Assembly: GCF_963678635.1 (NCBI RefSeq)
Contig: NC_087068.1
Location: 48,749,724 to 48,813,723 of the forward strand
Direction of reading: 5' to 3'
Source: Symsagittifera roscoffensis
Taxonomy: Eukaryota > Xenacoelomorpha > Acoela > Convolutidae
DNA: 64,000 nucleotides
Below the pieces are notes generated by a model. The model was not told where the DNA came from, ran no database searches, and was given only the letters and a program-made list of their open reading frames with translations. The position numbers and the translations under genes were made by a program. Within the stretch, counting starts at the first letter, position 1. Every line of letters begins with the position of its first letter. Positions 21,636 through 32,647 of this stretch are shown here, piece by piece.

Positions 21636-24202
21636 GGTGTATGAAGACTATTCAAGTGGAGTCAATTGTAATTGAGTCGACCCAACCTTTCCAAGCTCCC
21701 ATCCAAGAATTTTATAGGTTTTTCATGGCAAAATAGAAAACAAGAGGGCTACGAGATTGGGATGGATTTTTAATTGAACAAAATCAGTTTTCTAATAGTG
21801 TTTTTTTGCCGCTACTAAAGGTTTGACAGAATTGCCAATGTGACAAAATTGCAATTTTTAAGGCGGGAGGCCCAAATCCGCAATTTAATAAAAACACTGT
21901 TGTTATCGACGCCTCCACACAACATTTTTCAGATTCAATGAATTGTGCTTTTCAAACTAATTTCGAGAAATTTCTTACCTGTTATTTTGAATTTTCAGCC
22001 CAATTTTGATCGCTAACAAGTGCCAATAACAATGTCTTAAGGTTGCATTATCCCGATTATTGGGTTTAATTGTTACTACTTGAAATGGTTGAATGAAAAT
22101 GAACAAAAAGTAAGGCAGTAATGTTGGGTGAATCAAATGAAATCGGGGGATTAGTAAGAAAAACGGAAAGACTAAACCAAATATGTGTCTGATCCAATAT
22201 TGTTTTATATTAACTTCCAATTTTGGCCTGGTTGTGGTGACTTTGATTTCCTTTTCCTGTTCCGAATTATCTGTTAATTTCTTCAAATTTCTCTTCTGAA
22301 AAAAAAACGCCTCGAAAAATATCTCTAGATCTGCTCTATGGTTAAAAAGAACTTTTTTAGCGAGCCAATATGTCAGTGTTAAAAAGAGACTTTTTGTGGT
22401 ATGTTTGAAGTCAATATAAAAATAACCAAGAAAAATGATAATTTAAGCAATGATGAAAAAGTCTAAGTTCGGAAATTGATGTCATAAAAGATACTTTTGG
22501 GGCTAGAATAAAGAAGGAAGCGGTTTAAACTCAGATATAAAATGAATATAAAATGCTTTTGATTGTGACCAATCAAAATGCATATCAAAGCGATCTGAAG
22601 AAAAAATACCTTCACAGTTGCAGCAGTTTTTTGTTTTTCTTTTTTGCTGATTTTTTCTGGCTTTGAAATAAAAAGTGCAATTTCTTTTTTGACAAGTTTT
22701 TATTCAATATGGGTTAAGTGAAACGGATACTTAAAATAACAATTGAAAATAGTGAATATTTATCTAATCAAAACTGCTGGTTCTACTTTTGGGCTGGTGG
22801 CTGATTTGAAATGAAAAAAGGAGGGCGTCAAGTAGATCTCAGTCTGCTCTGGTTTTTAGTAAATGACATTTTTTTAATGGTGGATATTGTCAAATTTACC
22901 CATAGACTGCTTACTGTTTGTGCAGGTCCGTTTAGCTGCAAGAAAGGACTGTTTAACCAACTGAGCAGTAATTTTGAACTTCCTCATACAATTGTTACTG
23001 CCCGATTATTCCGTACTTACTTGAACCAAGAGCAAAAAAAGGGAAACAATTAAAATAAAAAATTATCCGAGGTTGAAATACTGCGCGATTTTGTCGTATT
23101 CCATGTGAAAATTTTCATTAGAAAATTGAAAAACTGTGCAAATAGGATATTTTTCAAAATAAAGTTATAAATGAAACGAAGCAAAAAGTTGAAAGTTAAA
23201 AAGGTAATTAAAGCAGCGATTTACGGTGAAAAAAAATAGATTATTACTGAACAAAAGGTGAGTGGTTTGAACAAAAAACCGATTGGATAGTTGATGATGC
23301 GTGGCAAAAGAACAGGGAAACATAGTTTGAAGGCGTTTTCTCCGGGGTAATTAAGGAAACGTTTTACAAAAAAGACTCTTTGTCGCTTAACGGAGCGCAA
23401 AAACCACTTCAATGCCGCTTCAAACACAAACAGTTGCTGTTTTTATTTCGAAAATCATCTTGCCAATTTTTATTGTTGTCGTTTAACTTAATTCACAAGT
23501 ATGATTCATGAAAATATTTTTCTGGCTTCAAAGTAAAAAAATTCAAAAAAGTGACCAAAAAAAATTAGTTCCAAAAGCGTTCAAAAGCTTCAGCTGCAAA
23601 CCATTTTTTTTCGGCAAAGCGATCTTTCGAAAAATTGGCGTTCGATGTTGAGTAGACGGGTTTTACGATGCCAAGTCGATTTTCACGGTGCCTTTGGTCT
23701 CGGTGGAATGGATTTTGAAACAACTTTCACCAACAAGCCCTTAATTAATTTTCAGCCCCACCAACTTTTGTGGCTCAGGCTCATCATCCTATTATCTAAT
23801 TCCAATTAGAGAGAATGCCTGAGCGCCGTTCAATTGTTTGAGGCAGATTTAGCTCTTCGATTGTCGTATTTAAAGACTTTTACGTAGCTCTCGTTAATTC
23901 CTATCGGTAGTTTTTTGGCCCTTTTAAGTGCTCTTTTGTTCCGGCTTTTTCAAATTAGGTTTGCTTGTTGATCTTAAATTCCCTATAGCTTTGACGCCAC
24001 TTTGTTGTTCAAGTTATTTGCATTAAAAAAGCAATTTCAAAAAAAACGTTCGCGTCATTCTAAGCTCGAGGATTGGTAAATGTAAATGTAAATGTAAATG
24101 TAAATGGTTGTCACTTTTTTCCCCGCCATAGTTCGTTATTTTTCCGGATAGCTTCGCGTTTTTTCTAATTAGTGGCAAGTGAAAAGTTTTGAGTGATATT
24201 AT
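21636..24202. other. Intergenic, weak open frames only
   Basis: The longest open frames are 21975-22286 (minus, 103 codons, with a hydrophobic centre) and 22811-23053 (plus, 80 codons, preceded by TTTGTGCAG, a possible acceptor). Neither has a recognisable domain or a partner exon. They are listed as unknown, not as genes. Confidence 0.3.
24077..24106. repeat. Microsatellite (TAAATG)5
   Basis: Five perfect copies of the hexamer TAAATG. Confidence 0.95.
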
Positions 24203-25192
24203 GAGGCTCCTGAATATACCTAAAAACAGGACCTATTTAAGACAAGATGATGAATTATGTTTTTAAATATCTCGTAGTTGTTCACCGAAGTCAAAAATAT
24301 TACTAAATTTTTTGCGCAAATCATGACATTATTAAATGATTTTACCGCGTTTTGCGAGAAGTAGCGTGAGACAAATTCATGCCATGAATCATTAAACGAG
24401 CGTTCTTACTAAATCTTGGTTCTGATCGACTATCAAGAGCTCTATTTAGTGCTATAGTAGACGAGACTGAGGCAATCTTCAACTCACGTCCTCTAACGCA
24501 TTTCAGTAGTGATCTTGACGACGACCTTCCACTGACACCCAACCACTTCCTAATGGGTAATGGGTCGTCCTTTCGTCTACGCTCCAGGAGCAGCCTTCTA
24601 CGAAGCATCTACTAGTAAACTGTCCAACACGTCCGGGAAACGAGCAAAAGATAGACTTGACAGCTTGAAGAGTAAGCTCCGACTCTCATCAAAAATAGTA
24701 AATAGACGCAAACCGAGGAACCACTCGAAAAAGATGGCCTCTTGTGGATACTTGAGGACTGTAGACCACAAAGCATCTGGCTACTGGGTCGAGTGCTAGA
24801 AGTTTTTACCGGCTCGAATGGCATCGCGCGCTTGTGTAAACTGAAAACAGCCCTAGGTACTTTAACGAGACCAACGGTGAAACTTGCCCTCTAAAAAAAG
24901 AGGTTTTATTTCTAAAAAAAAAGAGGTTTAAGACAACTTCAATTGTATCACAAAAAAAACTGGGCTCAACCCCTTCCCCTTCGGTTCTAAATATACCCTT
25001 AGATCTTCTCCCACAAGGATATTCATGACATGAATTTGTCTGACATTCATTCACGCAAAACGCGGTAAAATCATTTCATAATGTCATGATTTCTTTCGAA
25101 CTAATTAATAATTTTTTTGATTTCTGTGAACAACAAACAGACAATTCAACTAATCAGCACCTTGTCTTAAATAAGACCCCCCACTAGAGCCT
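24203..25192. mobile_element. Inverted-repeat element carrying a BEL/Pao pol fragment
   Basis: The left arm (24203-24390) and right arm (25021-25192) are imperfect inverted repeats of about 175-185 bases. Shared blocks, read inward, include AGGCTC, TATTTAAGACAAG, GTTGTTCAC, AAATCATGACATTAT, AAATGATTTTACCGCG with TTTTGCG, and GACAAATTCATG. The ~630-base centre is a decayed BEL/Pao integrase end, not a transposase. No target duplication is evident. It may be a transposon that captured retroelement sequence, or a retroelement relic between two inverted copies of an unrelated repeat. Confidence 0.65.
24394..24894 (+). pseudogene. pol: BEL/Pao pol, integrase C-terminal relic
   Basis: Frame 24394-24615 (ending TAG) reads DETEAIFNSRPLTHFSSD, then LPLTPNHFLMG. 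This matches the highly characteristic BEL/Pao block NSRPLTP...PLTPNHFL that follows the integrase core. After a region with shifted frame, 24736-24894 reads WLLGRVLEVFTGSNGIARL and KTALGTLTRPTVKL, then TAA, equivalent to the WPLGRV.EV..G.DG..R....KT..GTL.RPV.KL end of BEL integrases. The middle is frameshifted and no other pol domain is present. Confidence 0.8.
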
Positions 25193-26825
25193 TGTTATAT
25201 AAAGTTAAAATTATGGGCTTTTCATTGTTCTGAATTGTTTCTCTTCAGTTTTTATGTTGTCCAGGTGTATTTAAGTGATGAATAATTTATTAAAAGGGAC
25301 TCAAGCAAGGGCAAACTCAAAGAAACAATTTGGCAGAAATGATTAATTTTTTATTGAAATCAGTTTGCAAAAAATAAGGTAAAATTTCCTGCTGCAAACT
25401 TTTAAAGTGTTCCCACTACGCAATGGGGAGTAAAACTAAGTTCAGATGATTCTTTTTTTAAAAAAAACCAAGTGCACAAAAACTGTCCAGTGGGACCGAT
25501 TGACTCGTCATAATTACGCTTTCTTTTTTTTTAGTAGCAAAAAAAATTAAAAGAAAACAGTGTGAATAGCTTTGCATTTCAGACTAAGGCGGTTATAGAT
25601 GTTTTTATTTTTTATTTTTTTTTTTTGGGGGGGGGGGGGTTGGTTGTCGACGATTTTATTTTTTTATGGACCACATTATTTTCACAGATCTCCTAGAACA
25701 CTAACAAACCTTGCTTTGCTAAAATTTTTTGCGCCGCTAAACAGAGAGTTTGGGTAAAATTTGGGAAAAATCCCTCCATACACTGATAGGGACAAAGTTT
25801 TACATTTCACGTCGATAGGTAGTTTTGAGGCTAAATAGCTCGCCATTTAATTTGTGATGATTTATGAATTGGATCAGTTTAGAGTTTAAATAGAATGAAA
25901 TATTTCATGCGCTAATCTTTATTCCAAATTTTAAAACCATACCTTTCCAAAATTTAAATGCATTTTTTTTTCTTCAAATTTATTTCAAATTGAAGTTGAG
26001 TCAAAACTCAGTGTTTCAATGTAAAAAAACCACAGCGAACACCGAGCTTAAGCACTTAGAAGCAAGAATAGCGCAAATAAGCTATCTCAAAACTTTAACA
26101 AAATTCCTGGAAATGTTTAAAAATTGTTCCAAACACATGGTTTCATTTTTCATTGGTTTAGAGTGGCTTTAGAGAGTTCTGGACAAAATGTTAATTTTTT
26201 AAAATCATTTTGCTCAAACTTTTTTAAAATATGACTGTAAGCGCAGTAGCAAATTCAGTTTTTTAGTCAGAGGAAGGGTTGCTAAAAAAAATTGATTTTG
26301 AGATACAGCTACTTAAAAGCACTAAAAATACATTATTGAGGGAAGTTTATTGCGCACTCGGTGAACGTGACATCTGAGATTTTTTGTGGTCCAGAAACTT
26401 GACGTTCAACAATGGGAAAAGTGGAAAACAGGCGTAAAATTAGCAAATATTTAGACAAAAACCTATCACTTTTTGATTGATAGGTTGCGAATAGTTATAC
26501 GTTCCCTTCGTTTCCTTCCTAAATGCCCAGTTACGAGTAATTAATCATTATCTTGTTTTTCTGTGTAAGTGAAATAAAGGGCTAAGTAAAATTCTTATGA
26601 AAGAAAATGAACTCTTTTTTAGGCGCCATGCGTGTAGTTCTAATGACTCTCTCGGGAAATTTTTTGTCATGGTAAATTGATATTTTTTTAAAAAGAAAGT
26701 TGAATTTTTCAAACCAATTGTTGGTCGGGTAAAAAAGGTGAAATTTCAGATGAACCCAACAATACCGCAAAATTTTGGACAAACTATACCTTTTTAAAAC
26801 ATGATTGCACCAAAAATAAGCAAAA
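25193..26825. other. Intergenic, no gene seen
   Basis: AT-rich, with a T-run followed by a G-run near 25608-25640. The 60-codon frame at 25990-26172 has no supporting evidence. Confidence 0.45.
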
Positions 26826-27275
26826 GAATAAGACTGCCCGTGCTCGTATCTTGAATGTTCCGATTGCCATCTAAGTTCCAAGGAATGAGTCATCTCTTAA
26901 GAACTTTTTAAATTAAATCTTCGAAAAAGAAAAAAATTATAATTTTTTTTTGGATTATTTTATAGCAAATGGTTCTCCCACACGCTATGTCAAGTACAAA
27001 GTGATGCAATTAATGTCTAGCGTTGTAATAATATTGCTCCAACTAGCTTGCCTCGAAACAATATTTGAGCCAGATTAATTCACCACTCTCGAGTTAAAAG
27101 ACCAAACTACATAGCGAGTTAAAAGACTCACGAGTTTAAAGAACGAAACATATCTTTAAGCATCTTTACTAGTCAGATGGCATAAAATACGCCATTCAAA
27201 AATGGCTGGTTAAAAATCAAAATTTGTCTGAAAAAAAATTACACCTAGCTCAATTACTCAAATTTTTCTTCGAAA
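26826..27275 (-). repeat. Helentron-like short element, degenerate
   Basis: In reverse orientation: AAGACTGCCCGTGCTCGTATC, AATGTTCCGATTGCC, then CACACGCTATGTCAAGTACAAAG and AAAAATGGCTGGTTAAAA, all matching the family. The hairpin is decayed. Confidence 0.5.
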
Positions 27276-27999
27276 ATTGAAATACTTAACCAATTTTTTA
27301 TTGATAATTAGTTCCTTTCTTTTTACGGAAATTTGCACCAACAGAAATGGGGAGTTTTACTCCAGCTTTCAATCGAAGATAATAACAGAAAAAAAATTAT
27401 GGTGATTGTTTTTTATTCAAACTGTTTTTGAATGAAAACTGTCAAATGAAAATTTTTTTTTATAACATAATACAAATATGGACCAAATGACATCAAATGC
27501 AAAGAAAAATTCAACGGCAATTATCTTTGGTAAACGTTGGAAGAATAGAAATAGCCATTTAGAGCATTTTTTGGACTAAATGATCAGTGCCTATGAGTGA
27601 ACTTTTTTTCACGATGAATAAGTTTAACTTTGGCGATTTATACCGGTCTCAATTTCGACTCGAGTTGTAAAGCTTATCAATTGATGATAGTTTTTTTGAA
27701 AGGATAGCCAACAGTTTAATTTTTCAGTATTTTAAAGTTATTAGTTTTCTACCCAAGAAAGAATCAAAATTAGCCAAATGGCAGTCGAATTATTTCGGGC
27801 GATCAATTTAATTTGCGTTTTTCAAGTTTTAGTACCCTAAAAATATGAAAAAAAACATGATTGCACTTATCAGGGTCTTGATTAATCCGACTGTCCATTA
27901 AGAATTGTGGAATAAATTTTAGTAAACTTTTTGAAAAATGACAGAAATTGGAAACAAAATTGAAAAAAAAGAGATATTTTTATTAATCTGTTTTTTTAA

Positions 28000-28330
28000 A
28001 CAACTTTTCCCACGGGTTATCTAAAATACCTAAGTTATGTAATGAGCGTATAGCACTGTTAGATTGTCGCATTCGGTTTGGAACTATATATGAGACGGAT
28101 TATACAATTGCTCAAGGGTAAATAGCACGCAATTTATCGACAGTTAATAGACCCCAATAGTTAGCCAAATTGACAACCCCTATAGCTTTACAAAAAATAT
28201 TCACAGATAAAATATCTTATTTTAGTTTGAGCTGAAAACGTTAATGGTTTTTCAAATAAAATAAAGCTTCAGACAAAATGGCTGAAGTTTGAGAATTTTC
28301 TGATGAAATAACTACACCAAGCATAAATTG
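28000..28330 (-). repeat. Helentron-like short element, partial
   Basis: Reverse-orientation interior of the family: GGTTTGGAACTATAT, GAGACGGATTATA, AATAGCACGCAATTTATCG, CCTATAGCTTTACAAAA and CAGACAAAATGGCTGAAG. The 3' hairpin end is not present. Confidence 0.4.
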
Positions 28331-28660
28331 TCACATCGCTTCTTCCTAATCTCGGATCCAATCACATCGCTTCTTCAAAAATTGGACCTTTAAAAGCTCA
28401 AAAAACCTATTTCGTAAATATTAAGCGATGTGAATTGATTTTTAAGTAAAGAAAAAACCATTGTATGGAGAGCGAGGTAAGTAATTAAACCTCCACTGAA
28501 AAATTGTCAATTAATAATTAAGAAAAAACGCAAATTGAAAAAATATTCAACGGTGGCCTTGTTAATTTTTGCGACAAAATTGACTTCGTTTGCCATCATT
28601 AGCAAAAACTTTATAAATCATCTGTGTACCTTTTTATATTTTTGTTTTGGCATTACAATA

Positions 28661-29075
28661 AAACAAGACTCCTCGTATCAGGTCAAACTCTGAACTTTCC
28701 GACTGCCTTTGATGTTCAACCAAGCAGGGTTTGCTTTCCAAAAAGCTCTGTGAAGTACAAAGTGACATACTATGCATGTAGCAAAGTATGGAAATGAACC
28801 AAATAACTTGCTTCAAAATTGAACAATTTCTATCAAATCTCCGCTTACAAGTTAACAGCCAGAAACAAATTGCGTATCAAATATTCCAAATTGACCAAAC
28901 TGACAATTATCAAACCTCATAAATTTACAAAAAACGATCACGTCTGAAATGTTTTTTTTTTAAATTGAGCCTACAATCGCAGTACTTTTCGGCTGATAAA
29001 AATGTTACAATTTGCCTGCTAAGAAATTTAAGCTTATCTGGAGGAAAAAAATCACCCCTAGCGCAAATATTTTGT
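28661..29075 (-). repeat. Helentron-like short element, degenerate
   Basis: Reverse-orientation end AAACAAGACTCCTCGTATCAG, then TTTCCGACTGCC. It continues with AGCTCTGTGAAGTACAAAGTG and ATCTCCGCTTACAAGTTAA. The left boundary is clear; the right one is approximate. Confidence 0.45.
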
Positions 29076-30037
29076 CATTTTATTTGAAAGCTCTATTAAT
29101 AACTTAATGATTGAGCTCGGTTTGACTATATTTTCCTGACAATTTTCAACGTTTCTTAAGTCAATTTTAGGTAATCAGAAAACTAATATTGAACTAATAT
29201 GTTCAAAAAATAAAAGATTTTGCTACAAGGCTAATTACTTCACAGAACTGTGATGGCTTGAAAACTGCCAACTTCAAAAATTTGGAAAATTAATGAGCAA
29301 TACAAAAAGTTGCAGCTCAATTCCGTTAATTTCCTTGGCTTAGTTTTTAAAATTGTGCTAATCCAGTTAAGAACTTAATCTCTTGATGTCTTTGAATTTC
29401 TCTTTGATGAAAAAATTAGCCTTGATGCAATACCTCTTATATTTTTGAGCATAATTCAGCCACAATTGTTATTTTAGACGCCTGTTATTATCTGTCTCTC
29501 AGATAGTTTGTGACATTGCGACAAAGCTGGCATTTTTGATACTCTTTCTATTCATTTGTTGTGCTTTTTTTTTTACAAATTTATCTGTATAGTTGTGCCT
29601 GCCCACTGTCAACTACCAATTAAAAATAGAAAGCAATTTTCTGACACAATATTTTGAATAGATTTTGAGCCACAGAAGTTTCAACAAGATTATTTCAAAA
29701 TAAAAAGTTAATGGCCAATACAGAATTATTGTACTATGCAAAACATGCTATTCGGCTTATTAAAAATGTATGGCTTCATATTTAAAATAGCGTATGGGGG
29801 ATGGTTTTCGAAAAACTGTAAACAGTTATTTATAAATATTTATTATGTTTTTTTTTCTCATTAAAATTTTATCCGAAATTTGAAAGTTTTGCACTGATAC
29901 AAGCATTTCATTTTTTTTTAACTTTGACTTTGGCAAACCGATAACTTTTAATGAATCTGAATGGATAAAATGATTAACATCACAGTGGTTTAGATCTCAG
30001 TTAAATAGTTCGTTAAGAAACCAGTCAAAACGACTTT
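29076..30037. other. Intergenic, no gene seen
   Basis: AT-rich. A stray family tail (GCACTGATACAAGCA, about 29891) is the only recognisable piece. Confidence 0.4.
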
Positions 30038-30573
30038 TTGTTCCGACTTTCGATACGAAGGTAACGGAATATTTGTGCTCGGGGTGGGTTTTTTTTTCTT
30101 CAGACAAGTTTCGACTTTTTAACTAGCCATTTTTGACGGAATTTTTTTATATCATCCGAAAGGTATTGTTGTCTTGAGCTCAAATTTGAAAAGATATTTT
30201 ACCTGTGATCATTTTTCGTAAAGTTATGGGGGTTTAAAGATTGCCATTTTGGCCAATTTGGGACAATTAACGCGCGATATATTTCGCGCTATTAACGCGT
30301 AAGCGGAGATTTAATCCGTCTTAGAAATCGTTCCAAATTGGTTAAAAGAAGCTAATTTGCCATTAATGGTTTGTTACGAAGAGCGAAATCTATCCTTTTG
30401 TATTTTATATGGCGTGTGGGGGGATGATTTTCATAAAAAAATTCAAATTTTAGAAGAAAAAAATTTTCATTTTGTTTTATTTCATTGAATTTTTTAATGT
30501 TATTACTGCTCCATAAACCTTAAAAGGCAGTCGGAACATTCAGGGCTTCGCCCTGATACGAGCAGTCTTGTTT
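30038..30573 (+). mobile_element. Helentron-like short element, best-preserved copy (~536 bp)
   Basis: 5' end TTGTTCCGACTTTCGATACG, including GTTCCGACT (30040-30048) and a small hairpin TTCGATACGAA. 3' end AGTCGGAAC (30529-30537), hairpin CAGGGCTTCGCCCTG (30541-30555), then ATACGAGCAGTCTTGTTT. The interior has the self-complementary ATTAACGCGCGATATATTTC and CGCGCTATTAACGCG blocks. It has no ORF. A related degenerate copy without the 3' end follows at 30574-30830. The structure resembles HINE/DINE-type non-autonomous Helentrons; this assignment is an inference. Confidence 0.65.
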
Positions 30574-31094
30574 GTTTTTGCTTAAGTTTTTGAGGAAGCT
30601 ACATAATAGTTTAGACTTTTGAACTCGCACGTTTTGACGGAATTTTTATCATCCAAAAAGTATTTTGCTATCATGAGCTCAAAATAAAACTTTGTACTAC
30701 ATGTGATCTTTATTTTGTAAAATTATCAAACGTTAATGCTTGCCTCTTTGATTTGTCTAATTTGGGACAATTTACGCGTGCTACTAATGCGCAAGCAGAG
30801 ATTTTAATCGTCCCGCATCAGACAGTTTTTGGTCTTGCTATTAAGTTGCTCTTTTTTGAAAACAATGTCAGAAAATACTGAGTTTGCCTTTATAATATAG
30901 CACCCGATCTTTGGATAAACTCGGCCGAAGTGATCTACTTCAATATACATTGAGCTCTCATCAACCATATATAAAAAAAGTTTCAACTTTAAGCACGTTA
31001 CATAATATGAACTATCCAACTATCGATAAAAAAAGTTCCACATTGATAATATCAACAATATTATATCTTACGAAAACTTTTTGAAATTCAAGAT

Positions 31095-31373
31095 TTAGCC
31101 TTCCTCCCAAGGATTTGACCTCCTGCTTACCCAAAGGGTCCCCTTTTGGTTTTATTTGCGACCTCCCGTTTGGGCTGACTCGTCTTAATACTTTTGTAAT
31201 ACATACTAAATTTGAAGAGAGAGCGAGCGCCAATAAAAACGAAATTTTTTGGTCAGATTGGTCATTATAGAGTCTCAATAATTTTTTGAGAGAGCTCGGA
31301 AAATCAATTTAGTCGAATTTAAATCATTTGAAAAGGTCGATTTTTCCTAGATTCTCCCATGGGCGTGGGTCGT
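31095..31373 (-). repeat. hAT-like MITE, degenerate copy
   Basis: Contains AAGGATTTGACCTCCTGC and CCCAAAGGGTCCCC, GAGAGCGAGCGCC, GAGAGCTCGGAAAATCAATTT and CCTAGATTCTCCC, in the order of the reversed complete copy at 33783-34202. The terminal CAGGGGCGG motifs are gone. Confidence 0.5.
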
Positions 31374-31539
31374 CAATGTTTTCATTGAGTTTTTCCAGTC
31401 ACCGTCGCATAATTTTCGTCAGCAAAGTCAGGAAGTATTAATTTCTACTCGCGGTAGTCTGGAAAAACCCAATATGTGCTTCTATAGCCTGAACTTTGGC
31501 GAACGGACTCGTCGCAAATTAAAACGGTGGAACGAAGAC

Positions 31540-31890
31540 TATTGTCGAGCAAAGTCGAATCATGGGTCGAACAGGGTCGAATCATGAGTCGAAAAGGCTA
31601 GATAGATTCCGACAGAAACCGTCAAATGATGTCCGAGTATCGTCGTAAGATAGAACGGTTCGATTAATTCCCGGTAAAATTTCCGATTAAGTCGAACGAA
31701 GTCAAACAATATCCAATAAAGTCGAACAAAGTCCGGTAAAGTCGAACAAAGTGGAACATTGTCCGGTATAGCCGAACAAAGCCGAAAACGGACATCGTTG
31801 GACTCAAAAAGTCGAAATCGGACATCGTTCGACTGAATAAGTCAAAAAGGGACACCGTTTGATCGTTTCGGTCGAATCATGTGTCGAGCA
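31540..31890. repeat. GTCGAACAAAGTCCGGTAA minisatellite
   Basis: About 15 imperfect, irregular copies of AAGTCGAACAAAGTCCGGT and variants (GTCGAATCATG, GTCGAAATCGGACATCGTT). The array ends near CTGCCCGGGTG. The minus-strand open frame over it is an artefact of the repeat. Confidence 0.65.
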
Positions 31891-32647
31891 TCTCTGCCCG
31901 GGTGATCTGTAATGTACACAGTGAAGGCTCTAGAATCGAAAATTGAAATTGAACTCAAAATGTTTTACACCTCAAATACGCATATCCTCAACTCTCTTTA
32001 ATTTCTAAAAAAAATGAAAAGCTTTCTGAGCAGCTAAGCTTAACAACGATGGACCCAAAATTCTGTTTTGGGAGTTTTTGAAGTTTTATTGATTTTCCTT
32101 TAAAGTTAATAAATTTTGACGCCAATGCCATCAACACGAAATTTTAAAAGTCTTAAAATATTACAAGAGCATAGCTCACTAATGAATTTGAGAATTATAA
32201 AATGGAAACTATTATATTAGTATAAACAAAAATATTTGAAAATTTGCGTTAAAAAACAGTAACGTTTTTATTGGAACCTTCTTAGGTCATATGTTTTTTG
32301 ACTTATCACCAACTTTTCCTTGTTTCAAACCCTTGTCTTTGACTAATTACCTGCGTTCGTGCTTTCGTGTCAAGCTTGTTATTAAAAACAGGAAAAGAGA
32401 GTTGTTCCATTTTATTCAGCCTACAAGAAGTTTTTAATGTTTTTCTGCTAATTGTTTCGAAGGTTTTATTACAGATTCATGTAACACGTAAATGAAACAC
32501 ACTGAAATCATCCAGTTCCAGCAATAAACCATTATGTTTATACTTAAAGGTAAGAAAATATCTTCTTGTTATTGAAATTGTTCTTCATAATAATGGTTTT
32601 ATTCGAACAACTTGGTTCTTGGTATACGTAGCACTGTTTACGGAAAA
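31891..32647 (+). promoter_or_regulatory. Upstream region of the C1q-like gene, possible 5' UTR exon
   Basis: A donor-like AAG/GTAAGA at 32549/32550 and an acceptor ACGTAG at 32630-32631 would remove an 82-base intron and place the first in-frame ATG (32648) 16 bases into the next exon. The ATG at 32533 opens a frame that stops soon after such a join, so it is unlikely to be the start. No TATA box can be assigned with confidence. The rest is AT-rich with no other feature. Confidence 0.3.

Noticed and set aside
31664-31855. 63-codon minus frame with FDFIG/FVRLYRT repeats
   Set aside because: Translation of the GTCGAACAAAGTCC minisatellite.
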